Assembly (NCBI RefSeq): GCF_007993815.1
Contig: NZ_VJWE01000012.1
Coordinates: 541,201-605,200 of the forward strand
DNA from: Acidovorax delafieldii
GTDB lineage: Bacteria; Pseudomonadota; Gammaproteobacteria; Burkholderiales; Burkholderiaceae_C
DNA: 64,000 nucleotides
Reading direction: 5' to 3'
Below, piece by piece: positions 8,176 through 20,212 of this stretch. The first letter of the stretch is position 1; every line of letters begins with the position of its first letter. The translations under genes were made by a program, and so were the position numbers. The notes under the pieces are model-generated. The model was not told the DNA's origin. It saw only the letters and a program-made list of their open reading frames with translations, and searched no databases.

Positions 8176-11064
8176 ATGCTGATGCAATCCGCCCCCCCCC
8201 TTGGCGCGCTTGAAAACGCCACCGAATTCCTGCCCCGCCACATCGGCATCGACGCGGCCGACGAAGCGCACATGCTGTCGGTGATCGGCGAGGCCTCGCG
8301 CCGTGCGCTCATCGAATCCATCGTGCCGCGCTCCATTGCACGCAGCCGGGGCATGGACCTGCCTGCGCCGCTCACCGAAGCGGCCGCATTGGCAGAACTC
8401 AAGGCCATCGCGGGCAAGAACCAGCTGCTCAAGAGCTTCATCGGCCAGGGCTACTACGGCACGCACACGCCTGGCGTCATCCTGCGCAACATTCTGGAGA
8501 ACCCCGCCTGGTACACCGCCTACACGCCCTATCAGGCCGAAATCTCCCAAGGCCGCATGGAGGCCCTGGTCAACTTCCAGACCATGGTGTGCGACCTGAC
8601 GGGCATGCCGATTGCCAACGCATCCATGCTGGACGAAGCCACCGCTGCCGCCGAGGCCATGACGCTGGCGAAGCGCTCGGTCAAGAGCAAGAGCAACGTG
8701 TTTGTGGTGGCAGGCGACGCGCACCCGCAAACCATTGAAGTCATCCAGACCCGCGCCAAGCCCCTGGGCCTGGAGGTGCGCCTGGCCAATTCGGCCGAGG
8801 AATGGAACACCCTGCTGAATGGCGATTACTTTGCCGTGCTGGCCCAGTACCCCGCCACCAGCGGCCGCATTGACGACCTGCGCGCCGACGTGGAAAAGGC
8901 GCATGCCAAGCAGGCCGCCTTCATCGTGGCGGCCGACCTGCTGGCGCTGACGCTCATCACCCCGCCCGGCGAACAAGGTGCCGACATCGTGGTGGGCACC
9001 ACCCAGCGTTTTGGCATGCCCATGGGTGCCGGTGGCCCCCACGCTGCCTTCATGGCCTGCCGCGACGAATACAAGCGCAGCCTGCCCGGCCGCCTGGTGG
9101 GTGTGAGCGTGGACGTGCATGGCAAACCTGCCTACCGGCTGGCGTTGCAAACCCGCGAACAGCACATCCGCCGCGAAAAGGCCACATCCAACATCTGTAC
9201 GGCCCAGGTGCTGCCCGCCGTGATCGCCAGCATGTATGCCGTGTACCACGGCCCCGAAGGACTCAAGCGCATCGCACAGCGTGTGGCCAGCTATACCGCC
9301 ATCCTCACGCAAGGGCTACAGCAGCTGGGTGCGCCTGTGCGTGCACAGGCCACGTTCGACACCGTAAGCCTGCACACCCAGGGCGCTACACAATCCATAG
9401 CAACCAAGGCAATCAACCTGGGCGCCAACCTGCGAATTTACTTTGAAGAGTACCTGTGCATCTCGCTGGACGAGACCACCACACGCGCCGACATCGAGTT
9501 GCTTTGGAAGATCTTCGCCAAGGACGGCCAGGCGCTGCCCACCTTCGACGCGTTTGAAAAAGGTGTGGAGCCGCTGATCCCCACCGAGCTGCGCCGCACC
9601 AGCAGCTACCTCGCACACCCCGTCTTCAACACCCACCATTCCGAAACAGGCATGCTGCGCTACATCCGCCAGCTGTCCGACAAGGACCTGGCACTGGACC
9701 GCAGCATGATCCCGCTGGGCTCGTGCACCATGAAGCTCAACGCCACCAGCGAGATGATCCCCATCACCTGGCCCGAGTTCGCCAACGTGCACCCCTTCGC
9801 CCCCGCTGACCAATTGGTGGGCTACAAGGAGCTGGACGAGCAACTGCGCGCCTGGCTGTGCCAGGCCACAGGTTACGCAGGCATCAGCCTGCAGCCCAAC
9901 GCGGGCTCGCAAGGCGAATACGCCGGCCTGCTGGCCATCAAGGGCTACCACGAATCGCGTGGCGAAGGACACCGCAACATCTGCCTGATCCCCAGCAGTG
10001 CCCACGGCACCAACCCCGCCAGCGCCCAGATGGTGGGCATGCAGGTGGTGGTGACGGCCTGCGATGCCAATGGCAACGTGGACCTGGTGGACCTGAAAGC
10101 CAAGTGCGAACAACACAGCGCCAACCTGGCCGCCGTGATGATCACCTACCCCAGCACGCACGGCGTGTTCGAGACCAGCGTCAAAGAGCTGTGCGCCCTT
10201 GTGCACAGCCACGGCGGCCGCGTGTACGTGGACGGTGCCAACATGAACGCCCTGGTGGGCGTTGCGGCCCCCGGCGAGTTCGGCGGTGACGTGAGCCACC
10301 TGAACCTGCACAAGACCTTCTGCATTCCCCACGGCGGTGGCGGCCCCGGCGTGGGCCCCGTGTGCGTGGTGCAGGACCTGGTGCCCTTCCTGCCGGGCCA
10401 TGCCACGGCGGGCGTGCCTGGTGGCGTGGGTGCCGTCAGCGCCGCGCCGCTGGGCAACGCAGCCGTGCTGCCCATCAGCTGGATGTACATCCGCATGATG
10501 GGCGCCGAAGGCCTGCAGGCTGCTACCGAGACCGCCATCCTGAGCGCCAACTACATCAGCGCGCGCCTCAAGGACCACTACCCCACGCTGTACGCGAGCG
10601 AGAACGGCCATGTGGCACACGAGTGCATCCTGGACCTGCGCAGCCTGAAGGACACCAGCGGCGTGATGGCCGAAGACGTGGCCAAGCGCCTGATTGACTA
10701 CGGCTTCCACGCGCCCACGCTGAGCTTCCCGGTGCCCAACACGCTGATGGTGGAGCCTACCGAGAGCGAGACGCTGTCCGAGCTGGACCGCTTCATCGAC
10801 GCGATGATCGCCATCCGCGAAGAGATCCGCCAGATCGAAGCAGGCAAGCTGCCGCAGGACAACAACCCGCTCAAGAACGCCCCGCACACCGCAGAAAGTC
10901 TGCTGAGCGGCGAGTGGAACCGCCCCTACACCCGCGAGGCAGCTGCCTACCCCGTGGCTGCGCTGCGCAGCAACAAATACTGGTCGCCAGTGGGCCGCGT
11001 GGACAACGTGTGGGGTGACCGCAACCTGAGCTGCAGCTGCATCCCGGTGAGCGACTACGCCTGA
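8176..11064 (+). CDS. gcvP: glycine dehydrogenase (decarboxylating), P protein
   Basis: This 962-residue PLP enzyme decarboxylates glycine and loads the aminomethyl group onto the H protein. Length matches the single-chain P protein, with N- and C-terminal halves fused. Motifs include FLPRHIGID at the start, [31 protein letters not shown], and the PLP lysine Lys713 in [18 protein letters not shown]. The ATG at 8176 is chosen because it lies just before the conserved N-terminus; an in-frame ATG 81 bases upstream would add residues unlike the family. It is the last gene of the riboswitch-controlled operon and is followed by a strong terminator. A short stretch at 9385-9403 resembles the dispersed repeat but may be chance. 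Confidence 0.97.
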   Translation: MLMQSAPPLGALENATEFLPRHIGIDAADEAHMLSVIGEASRRALIESIVPRSIARSRGMDLPAPLTEAAALAELKAIAGKNQLLKSFIGQGYYGTHTPGVILRNILENPAWYTAYTPYQAEISQGRMEALVNFQTMVCDLTGMPIANASMLDEATAAAEAMTLAKRSVKSKSNVFVVAGDAHPQTIEVIQTRAKPLGLEVRLANSAEEWNTLLNGDYFAVLAQYPATSGRIDDLRADVEKAHAKQAAFIVAADLLALTLITPPGEQGADIVVGTTQRFGMPMGAGGPHAAFMACRDEYKRSLPGRLVGVSVDVHGKPAYRLALQTREQHIRREKATSNICTAQVLPAVIASMYAVYHGPEGLKRIAQRVASYTAILTQGLQQLGAPVRAQATFDTVSLHTQGATQSIATKAINLGANLRIYFEEYLCISLDETTTRADIELLWKIFAKDGQALPTFDAFEKGVEPLIPTELRRTSSYLAHPVFNTHHSETGMLRYIRQLSDKDLALDRSMIPLGSCTMKLNATSEMIPITWPEFANVHPFAPADQLVGYKELDEQLRAWLCQATGYAGISLQPNAGSQGEYAGLLAIKGYHESRGEGHRNICLIPSSAHGTNPASAQMVGMQVVVTACDANGNVDLVDLKAKCEQHSANLAAVMITYPSTHGVFETSVKELCALVHSHGGRVYVDGANMNALVGVAAPGEFGGDVSHLNLHKTFCIPHGGGGPGVGPVCVVQDLVPFLPGHATAGVPGGVGAVSAAPLGNAAVLPISWMYIRMMGAEGLQAATETAILSANYISARLKDHYPTLYASENGHVAHECILDLRSLKDTSGVMAEDVAKRLIDYGFHAPTLSFPVPNTLMVEPTESETLSELDRFIDAMIAIREEIRQIEAGKLPQDNNPLKNAPHTAESLLSGEWNRPYTREAAAYPVAALRSNKYWSPVGRVDNVWGDRNLSCSCIPVSDYA

Positions 11065-11118
11065 CCCTGCAGCGAAGGCCACGGCGGCAAGGTCTGCCGC
11101 CACCGCCATTGCTCTTGC

Positions 11119-11151
11119 AAGCCCTGGAGCCCGCTCGCCCAGGGCTTTTTT
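11119..11151 (+). terminator. Rho-independent terminator after gcvP
   Basis: AAGCCCTGG (11119-11127) pairs perfectly with CCAGGGCTT (11139-11147), followed by a T-run to 11151. It closes the gcvTHP operon 54 bases after the gcvP stop. Confidence 0.9.
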
Positions 11152-11233
11152 CGTTGGGGGCCCGTACAGGCAGGTGCAGGAACACGCATAAGATCGCGGG
11201 CTGCGTTGTGATTCACCCTTTTAGGAGCCTCCT

Positions 11234-11641
11234 TTGCGAAACCTCTTGTGCCTTCTGCTCGCCACCGCCGTGATGGCTCCCGCCGCCATGGCCCAGACCT
11301 CCAAACCCGTCACCACGGCCAGCGGCCTGGTCTATGAATCGCTCAAAGACGGCATGGGCGAATCGCCCAAGGCCACCGACACGGTCAAGGTGCATTACAA
11401 GGGCACGTTCCTCGACGGCAAGGAGTTCGACAGCTCCTACAAACGCGGCGAACCCACCTCGTTCCCACTCAATGGCGTGATCCCTTGCTGGACCGAAGGC
11501 GTGCAGCGCATGAAGCCGGGTGGCAAGGCCAAGCTGACTTGCCCCCCCGGCATTGCCTACGGTGCCCGGGGTGCGGGTGGCGTCATTCCCCCTAACGCCA
11601 CGCTGAATTTCGAGATCGAGCTGATCTCCGTGGGCCGCTGA
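11234..11641 (+). CDS. FKBP-type peptidyl-prolyl cis-trans isomerase, exported
   Basis: This 135-residue protein has a signal peptide (about residues 1-20, ending AAMAQ) and a single FKBP domain. Domain motifs are TVKVHYKGTFLDGKEFDSSY, the FPLNGVIPCWTEGVQRMKPGGKAKLTCPPGIAYG core with the active-site Trp, and the final IPPNATLNFEIELISV. It should isomerise prolyl bonds in the periplasm. Translation most likely starts at TTG 11234, which has AGGAG six bases upstream and preserves the complete signal peptide; the first in-frame ATG lies at codon 14 and would truncate it. A MerR-family gene follows after four bases, so the two are probably cotranscribed. Confidence 0.93.
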   Translation: MRNLLCLLLATAVMAPAAMAQTSKPVTTASGLVYESLKDGMGESPKATDTVKVHYKGTFLDGKEFDSSYKRGEPTSFPLNGVIPCWTEGVQRMKPGGKAKLTCPPGIAYGARGAGGVIPPNATLNFEIELISVGR

Positions 11642-11645
11642 CCCC

Positions 11646-12689
11646 ATGCTGCTGAAGGTCGGCGACCTCGCGCGGCGCACCGGCCTCACGGTGCGCACGC
11701 TGCACCACTATGACGAGGTGGGGCTGCTCAAGCCCTCGGGCCGGTCGGACGCGGGGTACCGCCTGTACAGCCAGGCCGACGTGCAGCGGCTGCATGGCAT
11801 CCAGACCATGCGCCAGATGGGCCTGGCGCTCAACGACATTGCCGAGCTGCTGGCGGGCGAAGGGGTGGCACCCCAGCGCATCATCGGCCAGCAGATCCGG
11901 GCGCTGGACCAGCAGATCACGCAGGCCACAGAACTGCGCGGGCGCCTGACCATGCTGCGCGACGGCCTCATGGCGGGTGCTGAGCCCGACATGGGCAACT
12001 GGCTCGAGGCGCTGGCGCTGATGACCACCTACGGCAAATACTTCAGCACCACCGAACTCAAGCAGATCTTCACCAACTGGAGCCTGATCGAGGCCGACTG
12101 GCTCGTTGTCAAAGACCTGGTGCGCAGCGCCATGGACCGCCAGCTACCGCCTGATGCGCCCGAGGTGCAGGCACTGGCCTACCGCTGGATGGCGCTGATG
12201 CTGCACTGGATGGGGGGCGACCTGGACCTGCTGGACCGCTGGGGCCACATGTTTCGCACCGAGCCCAGCGCGCAGGGGCGCAACCACGCGCCGCCCGGCG
12301 ACATGATCGAATACGTGGAAACCGCCATCAAGCTGCGGCTGGCGCTGCTGGAGAAGTACCTGACCCGCGACGACCTGCGCACGCTGGGCCATGTGCCGCA
12401 CACCGCATGGGCGGCACTGGAACATGACGTGCAACAGTTGCTGGACCGCCAAATCCCCACGAACCACACCGACGCAGCGGCTGCGGCCCTGCGCTGGAAC
12501 ACGCTGTTCAACCAGCTGACCCGCGGCGATGCGCAATTGCGCCAGAAGCTGCTCACAGCGTCGGCCAACGAGCCGCTGCTGCAGGCGGGCTCGCCGCTGA
12601 GCGCGCCCGTGCGCGCCTACCTGCAGGCGGCGCTCGCGCTGGCCACACCCTCTCCCGCCCTGGCTGCGACAGTCGCTGCGCGCCGCTGA
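11646..12689 (+). CDS. MerR-family transcriptional regulator with TipAS-like C-terminal domain
   Basis: Residues 1-70 are a MerR winged helix domain (MLLKVGDLARRTGLTVRTLHHYDEVGLLKPSGR, then GYRLYSQADVQRL). A coiled-coil dimerisation helix follows, and the rest of the 347 residues is a long helical effector region starting TTYGKYFSTTELKQIFTNW, resembling the antibiotic-recognition domain of TipA-type regulators. Such proteins often sense hydrophobic or peptide-like compounds. The start is four bases after an FKBP gene. The acyltransferase and MFS genes downstream are in the same direction and could be regulated targets; this is inferred from position. Confidence 0.88.
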   Translation: MLLKVGDLARRTGLTVRTLHHYDEVGLLKPSGRSDAGYRLYSQADVQRLHGIQTMRQMGLALNDIAELLAGEGVAPQRIIGQQIRALDQQITQATELRGRLTMLRDGLMAGAEPDMGNWLEALALMTTYGKYFSTTELKQIFTNWSLIEADWLVVKDLVRSAMDRQLPPDAPEVQALAYRWMALMLHWMGGDLDLLDRWGHMFRTEPSAQGRNHAPPGDMIEYVETAIKLRLALLEKYLTRDDLRTLGHVPHTAWAALEHDVQQLLDRQIPTNHTDAAAAALRWNTLFNQLTRGDAQLRQKLLTASANEPLLQAGSPLSAPVRAYLQAALALATPSPALAATVAARR

Positions 12690-12767
12690 GACACTCACAC
12701 CGTCTGCAAAAAAACCGCTGGAAAGTGCTTGACCCTCACGCAACGTGAGGCCCCACAGTCGGTCCCC

Positions 12768-14048
12768 ATGAACGGATTGACACCCTCTTCCAGCCCCTCC
12801 GCCCCCACCCGGCGGTTGCACGCCCTGGACAACCTGCGCGCCACCATGATGTGGCTGGGCATCGTGCTGCATGTCTCGGTGCTCTACATGAGCCGGCCAT
12901 CGCCTCTGCCCTGGCACGACGACCGGTCCAGCCCCCTGGCAGACCTGCTGGTGGCGGTGATCCATGCCTTTCGCATGCCCTTGTTTTTCATCCTCGCCGG
13001 GTTCTTTGTAGCGGCGCTGGTCCAACGCCAGGGGCTGGCTGGCATGGTGCGCAACCGCCTGCGCCGTCTCGGTCTGCCTTTTGCGCTGTTCTGGCCGCCG
13101 CTGTTCGTGGCCTGTGCGCTGCTCGGGCTGATGTTCCTGCACCGCATGGCCTATGGCACCTGGGGTGTAGACCGCAGCCTGCTGCCCCGAGGCCCCAACG
13201 TGCCCCAGGGCCCAGCCACCATGCACCTGTGGTTCTTGTGGATGCTGCTGTGGCTGGCGCTGCTGACGCCCGTGGCATGGAGGGCGGTACGCGCATTGCC
13301 CGCAGGGCTGCAGCAGGCCCTGCAACGCGGTGCCCTCTGGCTCGGCGGCACACCTGCGGGCCTGCTGATGCTCACGCTGCCCCTGGCGTGGATTGGCGCG
13401 GGCTACGACCACGGCATCGTCACGCCCAGCGGGTCCTTCCTGCCACCGCTGGCGGAATGGATACACAACGGGCTGTTCTACGGCTTTGGCCTGTGCCTGC
13501 ACGTGCACCGCAAGGCGCTCATGGCGCGCTACGAACGGCACTGGCCTGCGCTGGCCGGCTTGGGGCTGGTGGGCTTTCTGGTCACTGCACTGCTTTCGGA
13601 AGTGCTGGCTCAGCCCGAAGCATCGGCCTTTGTGCTGGTGCTGGTCACCGGGGCGTTTACCGATCTGCTGGCCGCGCCCGTATCGGCCACGCGCCACCTG
13701 CAGTTCTGGATGGCGCTGGCCTACAACAGCGCGTCGTGGCTCTGGAGCTTTGCGCTGATCGGGCTGTTTCTGCGCCATGTCGGCCAGCCCCGCGCCTGGC
13801 TGGCCTACCTGGCCGACAGCTCGTACTGGGTGTACCTGGTGCACCTGCCACTCACGATCGGCCTGGGTGCGCTGCTGTACGGCCTGCCCGCTCCAGCCCT
13901 GGCCAAGATGCTGATCAATGTGCTAGCCACGACCGCCCTGTGCCTGGCCAGTTACCACCTTTGCGTGCGTTTTACCGCTGTGGGCCGCTTGCTCACGGGG
14001 CGCGCGCACACCCGTCATTCTTTGGGAGACCTCGTTCATGCGACCTGA
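12768..14048 (+). CDS. acyltransferase 3 family membrane protein (OpgC/OafA-like)
   Basis: This protein of about 426 residues has roughly ten transmembrane helices. It begins with the acyltransferase-3 signature LHALDNLRATMMWLGIVLHVSVLYM, followed by HAFRMPLFFILAGFFVAALVQRQG and the LRRLGLPFALFWP segment typical of the family. Such enzymes transfer acyl or succinyl groups to sugars or glucans at the inner membrane. The ATG at 12768 is preferred to an upstream TTG because the family region starts soon after, though no strong ribosome binding site is seen. Its last 11 bases overlap the MFS gene. The substrate is unknown. Confidence 0.8.
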   Translation: MNGLTPSSSPSAPTRRLHALDNLRATMMWLGIVLHVSVLYMSRPSPLPWHDDRSSPLADLLVAVIHAFRMPLFFILAGFFVAALVQRQGLAGMVRNRLRRLGLPFALFWPPLFVACALLGLMFLHRMAYGTWGVDRSLLPRGPNVPQGPATMHLWFLWMLLWLALLTPVAWRAVRALPAGLQQALQRGALWLGGTPAGLLMLTLPLAWIGAGYDHGIVTPSGSFLPPLAEWIHNGLFYGFGLCLHVHRKALMARYERHWPALAGLGLVGFLVTALLSEVLAQPEASAFVLVLVTGAFTDLLAAPVSATRHLQFWMALAYNSASWLWSFALIGLFLRHVGQPRAWLAYLADSSYWVYLVHLPLTIGLGALLYGLPAPALAKMLINVLATTALCLASYHLCVRFTAVGRLLTGRAHTRHSLGDLVHAT

Positions 14049-15408
14049 CACCTCACCCCGTCCCGCCCACCCACCCGGCGCAGGCCCTGCAATCCCACCC
14101 GCAGACCCGCGCGCCGCGCTGCTGCAGGACCCCAACTTCCGCTGGATGATTGGCGGCTCTGCCCTGTCCATGCTGGGCGACCAGTTCACGCTGATCGCAC
14201 TGCCCTGGCTGGTGCTGCAGATGACCGGCGACACGCTGGTGCTGGGCACCGTGCTGGCCCTCATCAGCGTGCCGCGCGCCTTGTTCATCCTGATCGGCGG
14301 CGCGCTGGTAGACCGCCATTCGCCCAAGCAGGTGCTGATGATCACCAAATACGTCAACCTGGTGCTGCTGGCCGCGCTGGGGGGGCTGGTGTTTGCGGGC
14401 ACGCTGTCGTTGTGGATGGTGTACGCGCTGTCGCTGGGCATTGGGCTCGCCACGGCCTTCAGCATTCCGGCGGGCACGGCCATGATGCCGTCGGTGGTGG
14501 CACGCCCCCAGCTGCAGGCCGCCAACGGCATCAGCCTGGGCCTGCGGCAGCTGACGATGTTCCTGGGGCCCTTGCTCGCAGGGCTGTTGATTGCACTGTT
14601 TGGCGCCGGTGGCGCAGCCCAAGCCGCCGCGGATGCGCCAGCACACGCCAACGCCACTGGCATCGGCATCGCCTTCGCGCTGGATGCGCTGAGCTTCGCC
14701 GTGTCGGCCTGGACGCTGTCCAAGGTGCAGACGCGTGCGGGCCTTGCGGACCTTTCCGCCCCCACGGCCGCGCCACAGGCGGTGCTCGCTTCGGTGGCGC
14801 AGGGCCTCGGTCACTTCTGGCGTGACAGCGAGCTGCGCACCTGCTTTTTGTATTGGAGCGCCATTGCCCTGTTCATCATGGGTCCCATCCATATCGCCAT
14901 TCCGGTGCTGGCCAGCAGCAGCCCGCAGCTCGGTGCCGCTGCCTTCGGCATCATCGTGGGCGCCCATGGTGCGGGCACGCTGCTGGGCATGGTGGTGTCG
15001 GGCATGGTGCCCCGGCTGCGGTTCGGCAGCCTGGGCATGACCATTCTGGCGTTCGACGCCATCATTGGCGCGCTGTTCATGCCACTGGGCCTGATCACCG
15101 CCGTGTGGCAAGGCGCGGCGCTGATGCTGGTTATCGGACTGCTCGGCGGCTTCATGCAGGTGAGCGTGTTCACATGGATCCAGCACCGGGTACCCCCCGC
15201 CCTGCTGGGCCGCGCGATGAGCCTGTTCATGTTCATCTTCATGGGCCTTGCGCCGATCTCTGCCGCCGTGACGGGCTGGGTGATGAAGAGCATCACGCTC
15301 ACCCAGCTGTTCGCGGCCAGCGGCGGAACGCTGGTGGTGCTGGCGGCACTGGCCTTTGTGCTCACACCCATGCGCCGCGTGACGGATGCAGCGCCCGCCA
15401 CACGCTGA
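14038..15408 (+). CDS. MFS transporter, enterobactin-exporter-like subfamily
   Basis: This 456-residue membrane protein has about 12 transmembrane segments and matches the MFS_3 type: DPNFRWMIGGSALSMLGDQFTLIALPWLVLQMTGD at the N-terminus and an LIGGALVDRHSPKQVLMITK loop as motif A. The second half contains FWRDSELRTCFLYWSAIALFIMGP and IQHRVPPALLGRAMSLFMF. The family exports siderophores, macrolides and other small molecules. The start overlaps the end of the acyltransferase gene by 11 bases, implying coupling; the pair might modify and export one compound, but this is inference. Confidence 0.88.
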   Translation: MRPDTSPRPAHPPGAGPAIPPADPRAALLQDPNFRWMIGGSALSMLGDQFTLIALPWLVLQMTGDTLVLGTVLALISVPRALFILIGGALVDRHSPKQVLMITKYVNLVLLAALGGLVFAGTLSLWMVYALSLGIGLATAFSIPAGTAMMPSVVARPQLQAANGISLGLRQLTMFLGPLLAGLLIALFGAGGAAQAAADAPAHANATGIGIAFALDALSFAVSAWTLSKVQTRAGLADLSAPTAAPQAVLASVAQGLGHFWRDSELRTCFLYWSAIALFIMGPIHIAIPVLASSSPQLGAAAFGIIVGAHGAGTLLGMVVSGMVPRLRFGSLGMTILAFDAIIGALFMPLGLITAVWQGAALMLVIGLLGGFMQVSVFTWIQHRVPPALLGRAMSLFMFIFMGLAPISAAVTGWVMKSITLTQLFAASGGTLVVLAALAFVLTPMRRVTDAAPATR

Positions 15409-15420
15409 GGCTCCCCACGC

Positions 15421-15452
15421 AAAAAAGGCTGGACCACTGTCCAGGCTTTTTT
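15421..15452. terminator. bidirectional terminator between convergent MFS and nitroreductase genes
   Basis: AAAAAAGGCTGGAC and GTCCAGGCTTTTTT pair with one mismatch around a CACT loop. The A-run on one side and T-run on the other let it work on both strands, as expected between convergent genes. Confidence 0.85.
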
Positions 15453-15471
15453 GTGCCTGAGGAGGAGATCC

Positions 15472-16128
15472 TCAGACTTCGGTCACGAACTGCTCGCGGG
15501 GACGGCGCACCTTCTTCAGGCTCACCAGCCAGTCGCCTTCGTCGGCGCGGTAGCCCAGCGGCAAGATGGCGACGCTGCGCAGGCCGCGCGCACGCAGGCC
15601 CAGGATTTCATCCAGCGCGTTGGGATCGAAGCCTTCCATGGGCGTCGAGTCTACTTCTTCAAACGCCGCAGCGATCAGGGCTGCGCTCATGCCGATGTAG
15701 GCCTGGCGGGCTGCGTGCTGGAAGTTCACTTCGGCATCGCGCTGGGGGTAGCTGCTGAGCAGCATCTGGCGGTAGTTTTCCCACCCTTCGTTCTTGAAGC
15801 CACGCTGGTCATTGGTCAGGTCGAACATCATGTTGATGCGGTCGGCCGTGTAGTTGTCCCAGGCCGCAAACACCAGCAGGTGCGAGCCGTCGGTGATCTG
15901 GGCCTGGTTCCAGGCAATGGGCTGGATCTTGGCGCGCACAGCGGGGTCGGTCACCACGATGATCTCGAACGGCTGCAGGCCGCTGGAGGTGGGCGCCAGG
16001 CGGGCGGCTTCAAGAATGCGCTCCACCTTCTCTTGCGGCACCTTCTTGGCGGGGTTCATCTTCTTGGCGGCGTAGCGCCATTGCAGCTTGTTCAGCAGGG
16101 GTTGGGCGAGAGTGGTGTCTGTGGTCAT
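15472..16128 (-). CDS. NAD(P)H-dependent nitroreductase family protein
   Basis: This FMN-dependent oxidoreductase of about 218 residues belongs to the nitroreductase (NfsB/DrgA-like) family. It starts MTTDTTLAQPLLNKLQWRYAAKKM and shows the family blocks RILEAARLAPTSSGLQPFEIIVV (FMN phosphate and ring contacts), ARQAYIGMSAALIAAAFEEVDSTPMEGFDP, and the C-terminal SVAILPLGYRADEGDWL. It probably reduces quinones or nitroaromatics in the cytosol. The ATG at 16128 is chosen because an upstream in-frame ATG adds residues unlike the family. A dyad of regulatory type lies about 95 bases upstream. Confidence 0.92.
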   Translation of the reverse strand: MTTDTTLAQPLLNKLQWRYAAKKMNPAKKVPQEKVERILEAARLAPTSSGLQPFEIIVVTDPAVRAKIQPIAWNQAQITDGSHLLVFAAWDNYTADRINMMFDLTNDQRGFKNEGWENYRQMLLSSYPQRDAEVNFQHAARQAYIGMSAALIAAAFEEVDSTPMEGFDPNALDEILGLRARGLRSVAILPLGYRADEGDWLVSLKKVRRPREQFVTEV

Positions 16129-16223
16129 GGCAGCGTCCTGATAGAAGTTGTGGATCAAGGGATGTATCGATGGTGGAACTGTAGGCACCCCACGGTGGTT
16201 CGGTAAGCCCTGCCAAAGAAACG

Positions 16224-16248
16224 GATTGTTCGCAATTCATCAACAATC
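16224..16248. promoter_or_regulatory. inverted repeat between nitroreductase and histidine kinase genes
   Basis: GATTGTT (16224-16230) and AACAATC (16242-16248) are perfect 7-base arms separated by 11 bases, the geometry of LysR-type operators. It lies 96 bases upstream of the nitroreductase start and 129 bases upstream of the kinase start. No LysR gene is adjacent, so the binding protein is unknown. Confidence 0.45.
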
Positions 16249-16377
16249 GACCCACAAGCGCTTTGCAACCGCGCTCTGATGGTGCAGCCGCCATTGCGTG
16301 GTGCCAGATGGGCAGGCGTACACTTGAGAAAGCCTGGGCGAGCGCCCGGGCACGCACCCGGCTGACCGCGCCCCTTC

Positions 16378-18565
<2,188 letters not shown>

Positions 18566-18579
<14 letters not shown>

Positions 18580-19228
18580 ACCCGTGGCAGATGGCGTACA
18601 GGCGCTGTACGAAGACGACGACCTGCTGGTGCTGTGCAAACCCTCCGGGCTGCTGTGTGTGCCCGGCCGGGGCCCCGACAAGCAAGACTGCCTGAGCGCA
18701 CGCGCACAGCAGCGCTGGCCCGGCGCGCTCATCGTGCACCGGCTGGACCAGGCGACCTCGGGCCTGGTGCTCATGGCGCGCCACATCGACGCACAGCGGC
18801 GCCTGGGCCACGCGTTTGCCGAGCGCCAGGTGCACAAGCGCTACCAGGCGGTGGTGCAAGGGCTGCTGGGCACAGCGGGCGGCGACTGGAGCGAGATCGA
18901 CCTGCCCATTGCCGCCGACTGGGAGCGCCGCCCGCTGCGCGTCATCGACCACGCCGTGGGCAAACCCAGCCTGACCCACTGGCGTGCACTGGCGCAAGAC
19001 GCTACGGCGCAGACCACGCGCATCGAGCTGGAGCCGATCACCGGCCGCACCCACCAGTTGCGCGTGCACCTGGCCGCCATCGGCCACGCCATCCTGGGCG
19101 ACGGACTGTATGCCGATGCCGCCACGCAGGCACAAGCCCCGCGCCTGCTGCTGCATGCCAGTCACCTGGCCTTTGCGCACCCCACCACCGGGGAGCAGGT
19201 AGCGCTGGAGTGGGCGGCCGATTTCTAG
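18566..19228 (+). CDS. rluA: RluA-family pseudouridine synthase
   Basis: This 220-residue protein closely matches RluA in length and sequence: ALYEDDDLLVLCKPSGLLCVPGR at the N-terminus, catalytic Asp61 in IVHRLDQATSG, the DLPIAADWERRP segment, LEPITGRTHQLRVHLAAIGHAILGD, and the APRLLLHASHLAFAHP ending. RluA modifies U746 of 23S rRNA and U32 of several tRNAs in E. coli; the same targets are inferred here. There is no S4 domain, as expected for RluA. It overlaps the preceding kinase gene by 14 bases. A copy of the dispersed repeat begins directly after its stop codon. Confidence 0.93.
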
Positions 19229-19295
19229 CCAAATGGCCCGACAGCGCTAGTGGAACATGCACCAATCGCTATCCATTCAATAGCAAACAGGAGTT
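19229..19295 (-). repeat. dispersed palindromic repeat, copy between rluA and EamA gene
   Basis: Read on the minus strand it runs AACTCCTGTTTGCTATT, then GGATAGC, then GCATGTTCCACTAGCGCTG, then TCGGGCC. It fills the whole gap between the convergent rluA and EamA genes. Shared blocks with the other copies are ACTCCT, a GATAGC or TTGCTAT core, GCATG, CACTAGCGC and a final GCC. Confidence 0.85.
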
Positions 19296-19300
19296 ACTGA

Positions 19301-20206
19301 TCAGCGCCCGCCCGGCGGCACGGCGCGCGACATGGCCCACTGCACGGCCAGGATGCTCGCCAGCACCACCAGCATGCCCACCAGCGATACCCCCGTCATG
19401 GCCTGCCCCAGCAGCGCCCAGCCCAGCAGTACCGCCGTCACTGGGCTCAGCAGCCCCAGCGACGACACCGCCACCGACGGCAGGCGCGCAATGCCACGGA
19501 ACCACAGCGCATAGGCCACCAGCGCGCCCGCCAGGCTGAGGTACAGATAACCCGCGATGTGGGTGGCGGTGAGTGCGGGCAAAGGCGGGTCCACCGCCCA
19601 GGCCACCGGCGCCAGCATCACGCCGCCCGCCAACAGCTGCCAGCCGGTAAACGCCAGCACCGGCAAGTCAGACCGCCAGCGCCGCGACCAGAACGTGCCC
19701 GCTGCCATGCACAGCGTGCCCACCAGCGCGGCAGCCACGCCCACCATGTCCCAGCGCGCACCGGGTGACAGCAGCAGCGCCGCCATGCCCAGCACACCCA
19801 GCGCCCCGGCCGCCAGCGCCAGTGCGGGCGGGCGCCGGTGGTCCAGCGCCCAGGTCAGGCCCATCACCACCAGCGGGCCCACGGCGCCCACCACCGCAGC
19901 CACGCCACCGGGCAACCGGTAGGCCGCCACAAACAGCAGCGCCTGGAACACGCCAATGTTCAGCGCCGCCAGCACCATGAGGCGCCGCCACCCCACCCAG
20001 TCGCCCCAGGCCGGCCAGCGGCGGCACCACAGCACCAGCAGCAAGCCCGCGGGCAAGGTGCGCAGCAGTGCGGCGGTGAAGGGCCGGTCGGGCGGCAGCA
20101 GCTCGGTGGTGACGATGTAGGTCGAGCCCCAGATGACCGGTCCGAGCGCTGTGGTGAGCGCATCCAGCCAGGTTGAGGAACTTGCAGAAGCACGTGAAGC
20201 AGCCAT
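19301..20206 (-). CDS. EamA/DMT-family transporter
   Basis: This 301-residue protein has ten predicted transmembrane helices in two EamA repeats. The first repeat opens with LTTALGPVIWGSTYIVTTELLPPDRPFTAALLRTLPAGLLL, and the second contains AALVGTLCMAAGTFWSRRW and the conserved end LSLAGALVAYALWFRGIARLPSVAVSSLGLLSPVTAVLLGWALLG. Family members export amino acids or other metabolites and drugs. It is transcribed divergently from a MarR regulator with two matching operator-like sites between them, so it is the likely target of that regulator. Substrate unknown. Confidence 0.92.
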   Translation of the reverse strand: MAASRASASSSTWLDALTTALGPVIWGSTYIVTTELLPPDRPFTAALLRTLPAGLLLVLWCRRWPAWGDWVGWRRLMVLAALNIGVFQALLFVAAYRLPGGVAAVVGAVGPLVVMGLTWALDHRRPPALALAAGALGVLGMAALLLSPGARWDMVGVAAALVGTLCMAAGTFWSRRWRSDLPVLAFTGWQLLAGGVMLAPVAWAVDPPLPALTATHIAGYLYLSLAGALVAYALWFRGIARLPSVAVSSLGLLSPVTAVLLGWALLGQAMTGVSLVGMLVVLASILAVQWAMSRAVPPGGR

Positions 20207-20212
20207 ATATTT

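Noticed and set aside
9385..9403. Fragment resembling the dispersed repeat core inside gcvP
   Set aside because: Only about 14 of 19 bases match the closest copy and the other blocks are absent; chance or ordinary coding sequence is more likely.
9316..11109. Long open frame on the minus strand opposite gcvP
   Set aside because: Its translation is a low-complexity His/Gly/Val/Gln mix produced by the codon bias of gcvP, with no recognisable domain.
12144..13844. Long open frame on the minus strand opposite the MerR and acyltransferase genes
   Set aside because: It spans two well-supported genes and translates to Gln/Arg/Gly/His-rich sequence typical of GC-rich antisense.
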